Of a DNA stretch of 22,366 nucleotides, positions 7,510-16,280 are shown piece after piece. Below the pieces are notes generated by a model. It made no database searches and was not told where the DNA came from. It saw nothing but the letters and a program-made list of their open reading frames with translations. Each line of letters starts with the position of its first letter. The stretch's first letter is position 1. Made by a program: the position numbers and the translations under genes. The stretch is taken from contig JBFMDN010000083.1 in assembly GCA_040753915.1 (NCBI GenBank), forward strand, positions 1-22,366. Direction: 5' to 3'. The DNA is from JBFMDN01 sp040753915. Lineage in GTDB: Bacteria > Desulfobacterota > Desulfomonilia > Desulfomonilales > Desulfomonilaceae.

Positions 7510-8964
7510 ATGGCACTTGAGATCAAACAACAGTTGCGTCAGACTCAGCAGTTGGTCATGACGCCTCAATTGCAGCAGGCTATCAAGCTGCTCCAGTACA
7601 ACCATGTCGAAATGATCAGTGCATTGGAGCAGGAGCTCAGAGAAAATCCCATCCTTGAAGCAACCACAGGGGATGAGCCACTCACCGAGCACGAGCAGCC
7701 CAACAACAACACAAAGGAGCTGCAACGTCTCGAGGAAGCGACCACGGAAGCAGCTCCTGCCGATACGGCCCTCGTGGATCCCAAAGACGTTTTCGACATC
7801 GAATGGGAAAACTACCTGGAGACCTACGGCGGAGATTACGCACCGGTGATGCGAGATCCGTCGGAACGCCCCCCCCTGGAGAATTTGGTCAAGTTCAAGG
7901 AGAATCTCTTTCAGTCTCTGATTCGGCAGCTTCAGATCAGTTCCATCGAAGGAAGGGACCGCCGAATCGCGTTTGAAATCATCGGGAATCTCAACGATTC
8001 CGGATACCTTGATGTACCATTGGAAGAGATAGCAAAGTCCGTGGATGCGTCCGTCGAGGACGTATTACGAGTACTTGTCAGGGTTCAGGAATTCGAGCCT
8101 CCGGGCATTGCTGCGCGAGATCTCCAGGAGTGCTTGTTGATCCAAGCACGGTTGTTGGAGCCTGAGCATCCCCTAGTGGTCGAAGTGTTGGAAAATGCCT
8201 TCGATCTCTTTCAGAAAGGGAAATTCGACGCGATCGCTCGTAAGCTCAAGGTCACCATGGACGAAGTGAAGTGTGCTCTCAAAGAGATCTCTTGCTTGGA
8301 GCCCAACCCAGGCAGGGCTTTTGGAGGACAAGATCCCATTTATGTGGTCCCGGACATCTACGTGATCAAAGTGGGCGACGAGTACTCGGTAATCCTCAAT
8401 GACGATGGCTTGCCGAAGCTGAGAATATCGTCCTATTACCAGAGGGAGCTGCACTGTCAGGGTTCCAATCCCCATACCAAGGACTATATTCAGGAAAAGG
8501 TGCGCGGTGCCATGTGGCTGATAAAGAGTATTCACCAGCGCCAGCGCACAATTTACAAAGTGACCCAATCCATCTTGAAGTTTCAGCGTGAGTTCTTCGA
8601 CAAGGGGATTGACTATTTGAAGCCTCTGATTCTCAAGGACGTGGCCGAAGACATTGAGATGCACGAGTCTACGATCAGCAGGGCTACCACAAACAAATAT
8701 GTCCATACACCGCGTGGCACGTTCGAACTGAAGTTCTTTTTCAATTCGGGAATTCGCCACGGAGCGGACTCGATCGCCAGCGAGTCGGTGAAAAATCACA
8801 TTTTGAGGATCGTAAAGAACGAGAATATGAACAAGCCTGCTAGTGACAAGCAAATTGCAGACGAATTGGCTCGGTCCCAGATCCTCATTGCTCGGAGGAC
8901 CGTTGCCAAGTACCGGGAACTGTTAGGCATTCCTCCATCCAGCAAGCGGAAGAAGAAATTCTGA
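7510..8964 (+). CDS. rpoN: RNA polymerase sigma-54 factor
   Basis: RpoN directs core RNA polymerase to -24/-12 promoters and needs AAA+ activators to open them. The 484-residue product has region I (1-50, glutamine and leucine rich, QLRQTQQLVMTPQLQQAIKLL), an acidic region II (about 51-118), the core-binding domain (about 120-310), a helix-turn-helix part (about 376-410, DVAEDIEMHESTISRATTNKYV, here read as two abutting motifs) and the RpoN box ARRTVAKYRE (461-470). It follows lptB by 15 bases, with no strong RBS visible before ATG 7510. The lptB-rpoN-hpf-ptsN order is conserved across many proteobacteria. No sigma-54 activator is next to it, and the histidine kinase at 16281 is not one. Confidence 0.98.
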   Translation: MALEIKQQLRQTQQLVMTPQLQQAIKLLQYNHVEMISALEQELRENPILEATTGDEPLTEHEQPNNNTKELQRLEEATTEAAPADTALVDPKDVFDIEWENYLETYGGDYAPVMRDPSERPPLENLVKFKENLFQSLIRQLQISSIEGRDRRIAFEIIGNLNDSGYLDVPLEEIAKSVDASVEDVLRVLVRVQEFEPPGIAARDLQECLLIQARLLEPEHPLVVEVLENAFDLFQKGKFDAIARKLKVTMDEVKCALKEISCLEPNPGRAFGGQDPIYVVPDIYVIKVGDEYSVILNDDGLPKLRISSYYQRELHCQGSNPHTKDYIQEKVRGAMWLIKSIHQRQRTIYKVTQSILKFQREFFDKGIDYLKPLILKDVAEDIEMHESTISRATTNKYVHTPRGTFELKFFFNSGIRHGADSIASESVKNHILRIVKNENMNKPASDKQIADELARSQILIARRTVAKYRELLGIPPSSKRKKKF

Positions 8965-9003
8965 GAACGGATCTCGTAGGGGATCCAGAAGGAGGTAGTG
9001 GCA

Positions 9004-9546
9004 ATGCAACTTTCTGTTACCTTTAGACATATGGAGCCATCCGACGCCCTGAAAAACTATGTAGAGGAAAGAACGAGCAAGCTCACCAAGTACATAGACA
9101 AACCGCTGGACAGCCAAGTGACCCTTTCGGTGCAGAGGTTTAGGCAAATCGCCGACGTGGTGATTAACGCAAACGGAATCCGCATAGCTGGGCAAGAAAC
9201 CCATGAGGACATGTACGCTGCGATCGATCTGGTAATGGACAAAATCGAGAGGCAGGTGAAGAAATACCGCGAGAGAATTCGCAAGCACAAGCCTGCCCCC
9301 GGCCGTGAGATCAAATGGCGGAGAGAGATTTATGGGCAGGAGAGCTTCGAAGACGAGGGAGCACCGGTAGTGATCCGCACCGAAAACTACTTCGTCAAGC
9401 CCATGTCTGTTGAGGAGGCTGCCATGCAAATGGACTTGTCTCAGCAGGATTTTCTCGTCTTCAACAATGCATCGAGCCAGATGGTAAACGTCCTATACCG
9501 GAGGAAGGATGGAAACTACGGCCTCATTGTCCCTCAGAGCTCATAG
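9004..9546 (+). CDS. hpf: ribosome hibernation promoting factor, long form
   Basis: HPF binds the 30S A/P-site channel in stationary phase and holds ribosomes inactive. This 180-residue form has the S30AE N-terminal domain (1-about 97, QLSVTFRHMEPSDALKNYVEE) plus a C-terminal dimerisation domain (about 124-178, FVKPMSVEEAAMQMDLSQQDF and VNVLYRRKDGNYGLIVP), so it likely dimerises 70S ribosomes to 100S on its own. ATG 9004 is preferred to the GTG at 8998 because AAGGAGG (8989-8995) is 8 bases away from the ATG but only 2 from the GTG. It follows rpoN by 39 bases. Such long forms are common outside the gammaproteobacteria. Confidence 0.95.
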   Translation: MQLSVTFRHMEPSDALKNYVEERTSKLTKYIDKPLDSQVTLSVQRFRQIADVVINANGIRIAGQETHEDMYAAIDLVMDKIERQVKKYRERIRKHKPAPGREIKWRREIYGQESFEDEGAPVVIRTENYFVKPMSVEEAAMQMDLSQQDFLVFNNASSQMVNVLYRRKDGNYGLIVPQSS

Positions 9547-9908
9547 GAATACCGCTGGGCGGCCGCTCCTTTCACCCTCCGGCGGGGCGCGCCGTGCCTT
9601 GAGGTAAGGATTTGCTCGGACAATGGCCGATGTTTTGACACGTAACGCACGACGGAAAGAAGAATATGCCCGGGCTCAGAACGACCTTTGTCCTGATCCG
9701 GGCATAGCTACGTGTACGAGCGTGAAGATGATTTTCAAAAGCCGGCCACGCAAGGAAAGACACGCAGTCCGCGGTCGGCTGTCAGCAGCGGTTCGGAATG
9801 AGGTTCGCCAAGACGAAGGGGAACCAGTACGGAGTGATGAACATGTTAAGCCCAGGGGACCATCGTGCACGTACGGCCAGCGGACGGGCACAGATACATG
9901 GTGTTTCG
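9547..9908 (+). other. hpf-ptsN intergenic region with a large hairpin
   Basis: These 362 bases hold no recognisable gene. They contain TTGACA at 9635-9640 (no good -10) and a hairpin at 9665-9706: TATGCCCGG (9665-9673) pairs with CCGGGCATA (9698-9706), and inside it TCAG (9676-9679) can pair with CTGA (9693-9696). In many relatives hpf and ptsN are nearly adjacent, so the gap is long. Confidence 0.5.
9665..9706. promoter_or_regulatory. stem-loop between hpf and ptsN
   Basis: A perfect 9-bp outer stem and a 4-bp inner stem surround an Asn-codon-like AACGACC loop. No T-run follows on either strand, so it is more likely a processing or regulatory element than a terminator. Confidence 0.45.
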
Positions 9909-10373
9909 ATGCGGATTTTCGACTTTCTTCGTTATGACTGCATTATTGAATCGTTAAAGGCTACCTCGAAAGAGGAGGTCCTTGTCGAGCTCGTGGAGCC
10001 CGTGGCACGGGCAAACCCGGACTTGGACAAGGCTGGTCTTATCCGCACTCTTATAGAGCGAGAAAACCTGGGCAGCACAGGCATCGGCGGGGGTGTAGCA
10101 ATTCCACACGGGAAGTTCGAAGGCCTCGATCACTTGGCAGCCTCGTTTGGAAGGAGTAGTGCGGGGGTCGAATTTGGGTCTATGGACAACAAGCCTGCCC
10201 ATCTCTTCTTCCTCCTGGTAGCCCCCAGGAATTCCGCAGGAGATCATCTCAAGGCTTTAGCCCGAATTTCGCGCTTGTTCAAGGATCCTTTGCTCAAGAA
10301 CAGCCTAAAACAGGCTCGGTCCGTAGACGACATTTTTGCCCTCTTGAGGGAATATGACGAGCGTCTTCCTTGA
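9909..10373 (+). CDS. ptsN: nitrogen PTS EIIA component (EIIA-Ntr)
   Basis: PtsN accepts phosphate from NPr in the nitrogen PTS and regulates rather than transports. The 154-residue product has the EIIA-2 (fructose/Ntr) fold motifs SLKATSKEEVLVELVE, RENLGSTGIGGGVAIPHGK with phospho-accepting His67, and HLFFLLVAPRNSAGDHLKALARISRLF. ATG 9909 matches the usual family start (MRI-DFL), but no RBS precedes it. In frame, ATG 9843 has GGAG at 9831-9834 with spacing 8 and would add 22 residues, so the start is uncertain. The usual rapZ and hprK-like neighbours are absent: the next gene is convergent. Confidence 0.93.
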   Translation: MRIFDFLRYDCIIESLKATSKEEVLVELVEPVARANPDLDKAGLIRTLIERENLGSTGIGGGVAIPHGKFEGLDHLAASFGRSSAGVEFGSMDNKPAHLFFLLVAPRNSAGDHLKALARISRLFKDPLLKNSLKQARSVDDIFALLREYDERLP

Positions 10374-10397
10374 GGGGTGGCAAGTTTTCAGGGTTTG

Positions 10398-10424
10398 GGG
10401 GAGATCCTGCCGCGACCTCTCCCC
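10398..10424. terminator. hairpin between convergent ptsN and DUF255 gene
   Basis: GGGGAGA (10398-10404) pairs with TCTCCCC (10418-10424) across a 13-base loop in the 61-base gap between two converging genes. No T-run follows, so a bidirectional terminator role is only suggested by position. Confidence 0.35.
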
Positions 10425-10434
10425 ATGAGACGTG

Positions 10435-12564
<2,130 letters not shown>

Positions 12565-12799
12565 GACAGATACTCCCGATCGGTTTGCTTGTCGATCTGA
12601 AAATAATGGCTTCTCATTCCCAGGAGAGAGAAGGCTTCTACCGTCTGACAGAATGCGTCCCGATTCACTGTCGTACCTGAGAGTGTAGATCACAACGGCT
12701 GGGAGGCAACCCCCTTCGCTCAATCAGCAGCACGTGGAGCGATCGCGGGGGAAGGTACCCTGGCAACAAAACCTGGCGAGCAGCTCGTCTGGCTGTCAA

Positions 12800-14029
12800 T
12801 CACTCGTAGCGCAATGCTTCGATGGGGTGAAGACGCGAGGCCTTGAAAGCGGGGTAGAATCCGAAAAACACTCCTACGGCAGCAGAAAAGAGAATGGCAA
12901 CCAACGCAGCATAAGGACTTATCAACGCCGGCCATCCACTGAGACGGGAGAAGACGAAAGCACCCCCAGCCCCAACGATTATACCAATGACTCCTCCTGA
13001 GACGGAGAGAACTACGGCTTCTATGAGGAATTGCGAGAGCACGTCGACAGATCTAGCACCCACAGCCATACGGATGCCTATTTCACGAGTTCGTTCCGTT
13101 ACGGAGACCAGCATAATATTCATGATACCTATGCCGCCCACCAGCAAAGAGATTGCCGCGATAGCACCCAGCAGAGTAGTCATGATGTTGAGAGTTTTTT
13201 GCGCGGAATTCAGGATCTCGGTGAGGTTTCGGACGGAGAAATCCTTTTCTCTGCCCTTTCCGATACGGTGTCTGCGAGTAAGGAGCTCGTCAACCTGCTG
13301 CTCAGCTTCAGAGATTACGGAGAGGCTCTTGGCCTGCACGAGAATGGCATTGACCTCTCCCGGAAATGGTGAACCGAATAGCCTGTATTGGGAGGTCTTG
13401 AGCGGGACGATCACGGTGTCGTCCTGATCCTCTCCCCGAGGGCTCTGCCCCTTGGGCTCGAGGACTCCGATGACAGTGACCGGAACATTTTGAATTCGCA
13501 CCACCTTGCCAAGGGGATACGTGTCGCCCAGGAGATTCTCTACAACCGTTTGGCCCAGCACAGCCACCTTCGAGCCATGGCGCTCTTCGTCCGGGGTGAA
13601 ATAGCGACCGTGGCGCAGAGTCCATTCTCTCACTTCAAAGTACGGATGTGTCGTTCCCGTGATTCGGGTGCGCCAGTTCCTGTTTCCGTACACGACCTGG
13701 GCAATTCCACTCCAAATGGGCGCAGCATACTTTACTGCCGACGCTTCGGTCTGGATGGCCTCAGCGTCGGCCGCGGTGAGCGTGTGAACAGAACCGGAGC
13801 CGAGTCGTGCTCCCCCCTGCGTCGTGGCGCCAGGAAACACGAGAATGAGGTTGCTGCCGATGGACCTGATCTGATCCCCAATGAGCTCGCGAGCCCCCGA
13901 CCCCACTGCTACCATGACGATTACCGCGGCCACACCGATGACGATACCCAGCACCGTAAGGAGCGAACGCATCACATTCACTCGCAAAGTCTCCACGGCA
14001 ATCTTGATTCCATCAATGGGGGAGATCAT
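12800..14029 (-). CDS. MacB/FtsX-type ABC transporter permease
   Basis: The 409-residue protein has the MacB permease layout: a first membrane segment (about 22-43, SLLTVLGIVIGVAAVIVMVAVG), a periplasmic core domain (about 44-275), and three C-terminal segments (about 283-309, 333-361, 373-394). It ends in the FtsX-family block TERTREIGIRMAVGAR and KASRLHPIEALRYE. Such permeases work as mechanotransmitters with a cytoplasmic ATPase and a periplasmic adaptor to export peptides, antibiotics or lipoprotein-type substrates. Neither the ATPase nor an adaptor is next to it: upstream is a methyltransferase and downstream the DUF255 gene. It lacks the N-terminal ATPase domain of E. coli MacB. The substrate cannot be told. 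No clear RBS is seen before ATG 14029. Confidence 0.93.
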   Translation of the reverse strand: MISPIDGIKIAVETLRVNVMRSLLTVLGIVIGVAAVIVMVAVGSGARELIGDQIRSIGSNLILVFPGATTQGGARLGSGSVHTLTAADAEAIQTEASAVKYAAPIWSGIAQVVYGNRNWRTRITGTTHPYFEVREWTLRHGRYFTPDEERHGSKVAVLGQTVVENLLGDTYPLGKVVRIQNVPVTVIGVLEPKGQSPRGEDQDDTVIVPLKTSQYRLFGSPFPGEVNAILVQAKSLSVISEAEQQVDELLTRRHRIGKGREKDFSVRNLTEILNSAQKTLNIMTTLLGAIAAISLLVGGIGIMNIMLVSVTERTREIGIRMAVGARSVDVLSQFLIEAVVLSVSGGVIGIIVGAGGAFVFSRLSGWPALISPYAALVAILFSAAVGVFFGFYPAFKASRLHPIEALRYE

Positions 14030-14131
14030 CGCACGTGCTCTTTGCCCGCTCTTTCCACTTGTTGGTAGAGGTGTTGGTTCCTGCCGTCTTCGGACGAGCC
14101 GCCCCGAGGGGACCCGACCTTTTTGAACCTG

Positions 14132-14686
14132 CTACCCTTTGACTGCTGCAAGCCTCGATACGTTCCCGAAATCGCCGGCAACCTCTTCAGGAACAACCAT
14201 TTCGAAATCGGAGAAATAGGAGGACAGCGCCCCTTCCGCCACGAGATACGCCACGTTAAATCCGGGCTTCACGCTGGTGTGACGACGGTTGTATGTGGCA
14301 TAGAAAAGGAGCCCACCAGCTTTCAGAGAGGCTTTGATTGCAGGGATCAGGGATGGGGAAAAGAAATAGAAAACGAGCACAACGTCGTACAAGTCCTCAG
14401 GGAGCGGATAATAATCCAGATCTGCAACGAAGGGGCGAACGTCAGCTTCGATGCGCCGCCCCTCGGCCAACAGCCGCGAGCACGCTTCGAAACTGATGTC
14501 TACCGCGTCGACTGCCAGCCCTCTGTTTGCGAGAAAAAGGGAATTCGCGCCGAGCCCGCACGCCAGATCTAACGCTCTTCCGGGTCTCAAGAGGTGTGCG
14601 TGTGCAATGAGGAATTCGTCAGGAGCAAGCAAATCCCTCTGATCCCTTTTGTATCGCGCTTCCCATTTTTCTCGATCACGTTTCAC
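14132..14686 (-). CDS. class I SAM-dependent methyltransferase, substrate unknown
   Basis: The 184-residue protein shows a Rossmann methyltransferase core: motif I ALDLACGLGANSLFLA (38-53, the SAM glycine loop), an acidic residue after beta-2 in VDAVDIS (59-65), and a motif-IV-like DLYDVVLVFYFF. The N-terminus WEARYKRD is common in TehB-like and Methyltransf_25 proteins. The start is GTG 14686 (the first codon reads GTG), since no ATG is available upstream of motif I. No clear RBS is visible. It lies 35 bases after the ferritin-like gene, so co-transcription is likely. No substrate domain is present. A tellurite or thiol-type methyltransferase is possible but not supported. Confidence 0.85.
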   Translation of the reverse strand: MKRDREKWEARYKRDQRDLLAPDEFLIAHAHLLRPGRALDLACGLGANSLFLANRGLAVDAVDISFEACSRLLAEGRRIEADVRPFVADLDYYPLPEDLYDVVLVFYFFSPSLIPAIKASLKAGGLLFYATYNRRHTSVKPGFNVAYLVAEGALSSYFSDFEMVVPEEVAGDFGNVSRLAAVKG

Positions 14687-14721
14687 GACAGGGGGCTCAC
14701 TAGCATTGAGTATCCCGGCAA

Positions 14722-15255
14722 TCAGGCTCCGTCGAGCGTGTGATGCTCCTTTTCAATAAACCAGGATTCGGGATTCTCGAAGTACATCTTGAGGTCGCTC
14801 AATGCAGCGTAGTGACCTCGCTCCTCTCTGAGCATGGCCTCGACAAACTCGCGCTCCAGTGGATCCGTAGCCTTTTCGAGGCTCTCTGCATAGAAATTGA
14901 CTGCCCCCTGCTCCATCTGTATTCCGATCGTGAGCGCATCCAGATCGCTCATTTCCGCCGTGATCTTGGGGCCAAGAGTCCGGATGCGTTCTTGCATCAG
15001 CTTGTGGAGATCTTCTACTTCACCCTTGTGGGCCTTCCATTCCGTCGTCCAGCCCGATCCCCCCTGCAACCCGGAGTAGATGGTCTTGATCCGCTTCATG
15101 TGAATGCCCTCTTCGGCCATCAGCATGCGGTACATTTCTTTGCCCACTTCGCTGGCACAGACGGTAATCGCTTCCTTGTAGAAGTCCCTGCTCTTCTCTT
15201 CCTTCTCAAGGGCTGCTGCCAGCATTTGAATACACCGGTCAATTCCCTCCGCCAT
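14722..15255 (-). CDS. rubrerythrin-like / ferritin-like diiron protein
   Basis: The 177-residue four-helix protein carries two repeats of the diiron motif: Glu20 in EKEEKSRDFY and EEGIH (Glu49, His52) in the first half, Glu115 in QMEQGAVNFY and EERGH (Glu145, His148) in the second. It lacks the C-terminal rubredoxin domain (no CxxC) of classical rubrerythrin, so electrons for peroxide reduction would come from elsewhere. It ends in the family-like WFIEKEHHTLDGA. ATG 15255 has a strong GGAGG on the minus strand, 5 bases away. It follows the ferritin gene by 126 bases and precedes the methyltransferase. Peroxide or oxygen protection in an anaerobe is inferred from the family. Confidence 0.88.
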   Translation of the reverse strand: MAEGIDRCIQMLAAALEKEEKSRDFYKEAITVCASEVGKEMYRMLMAEEGIHMKRIKTIYSGLQGGSGWTTEWKAHKGEVEDLHKLMQERIRTLGPKITAEMSDLDALTIGIQMEQGAVNFYAESLEKATDPLEREFVEAMLREERGHYAALSDLKMYFENPESWFIEKEHHTLDGA

Positions 15256-15381
15256 CGGATCCTCCCTGATCTCTTTGTTTCGCCCTCTGTGACGAATATC
15301 GCATTGTCTGTCATCGCCACGGGCGTTGCCAGTACAATCCGACACGCGTTGCACTCTTTCTCTGGATCGTCCTATGGTCTA

Positions 15382-15900
15382 TCACGCTTCTGATGTTGCA
15401 GGCGGATAAGCAAAAACGCGTTGCCCTAGCTCGCGGTCGATCATGAAAAGTCCGCCACCCTGATTGCCGGCAAGCTTCAGGCTTTGAATCACTCCGTCAG
15501 CGGAGCTTTCTTCTTCTACCTGCTCTGCAACAAACCATTGAAGAAAATTATTGGCCGCATGGTCTCGCTCTTGAACGGCCAGATCCACAAGGTCGTTGAT
15601 CAAGCTCGTTACCTTTTGTTCGTGCCGATAGGCCTCTTCAAACGCATGGAGCGGCGAGTCCCAGGCGGTGGGCGGCCCCTCTATGGCCGTCAGCCTGGCT
15701 GTGCCTCCGCGCTCGAAAAGGAAATCGTAGAATTTCATCGCGTGTACGATCTCTTCTTGCGCCTGACACCGCATCCAGTTGGCGAATCCCTTGAGATTAA
15801 CGGATTCGAAATAGGCGGACATGGCGAGGTACAAGTACGAAGAGTAGAGCTCTGCGTTGATCTGTTTGTTGAAAGCATCTTCAATTCTTTTGCTGATCAT
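15382..15900 (-). CDS. ftnA: ferritin (FtnA type, non-heme)
   Basis: The 172-residue protein stores iron as a 24-mer. All residues of the E. coli FtnA iron sites fall at identical positions: Glu17, Glu49, Glu50, His53, Glu94, Glu126, Gln127 and Glu130, so the A, B and C sites look complete. MISKRIEDAFNKQINAELYS is a typical start, and LQWFVAEQVEEE is the usual B/C-site helix. ATG 15900 is chosen by homology, with a G-rich run (AAGGGGGCG) about 5 bases upstream. An open frame continues to 16215 but that part has no ferritin features. No heme-binding methionine context of bacterioferritin is evident. It is the first gene of the minus-strand run and is divergent from the histidine kinase. Confidence 0.95.
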   Translation of the reverse strand: MISKRIEDAFNKQINAELYSSYLYLAMSAYFESVNLKGFANWMRCQAQEEIVHAMKFYDFLFERGGTARLTAIEGPPTAWDSPLHAFEEAYRHEQKVTSLINDLVDLAVQERDHAANNFLQWFVAEQVEEESSADGVIQSLKLAGNQGGGLFMIDRELGQRVFAYPPATSEA

Positions 15901-16280
15901 GATGCGCCCCCTTCTGCAATACGGAGTGAGGTAATACAGCCACGAACCGAAAAGATTTCGCCGCATTCCAATCTTAGATGTAACCACTTCGAAAATGGTT
16001 CGCAAGCCCCTCGTCGACAAAGTCCTTTCCAGAGGACAGCTCGCATCTTTGCTCTGAGAGGCCATTGCGAGGAGGGGAGCGATTAGGTTGTTTCCACTGT
16101 TATTTCTTGATATGCTCCGGACAGTGCTGAGCGATTGTCTTCCTGCGCGTCTTGTTCGAGCGAAAAAAAGTTGTTGCTGTCCAGATCGCTCTTTTACTGA
16201 ACACCGAGCCGTCAACCTCTTTCAAATAGCCAGAAAACGAGCGCTGCCTCGATTTCGCCGACTCATGGTGCGCGAGCATA
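15901..16280. other. divergent intergenic region, ferritin and histidine kinase
   Basis: This 380-base region has no supported gene and should hold both promoters. I see no good Fur box. One candidate sigma-70 promoter for the kinase is listed separately. The frame open on the minus strand (15901-16215) extends the ferritin but shows no domain and no better RBS. Confidence 0.5.
16088..16116 (+). promoter_or_regulatory. possible sigma-70 promoter for the histidine kinase
   Basis: TTGTTT (16088-16093) and TATGCT (16111-16116) are separated by exactly 17 bases. Only part of each hexamer matches the consensus. The start point would leave a leader of about 158 bases. Confidence 0.32.

Noticed and set aside
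9623..9937. Small plus-strand frame in the hpf-ptsN gap
   Set aside because: It has no RBS, no family-like pattern, and it runs through a hairpin and into ptsN in another frame.
15901..16215. N-terminal extension of the ferritin
   Set aside because: The extension has no ferritin feature or targeting signal, and ATG 15900 matches the family start exactly.
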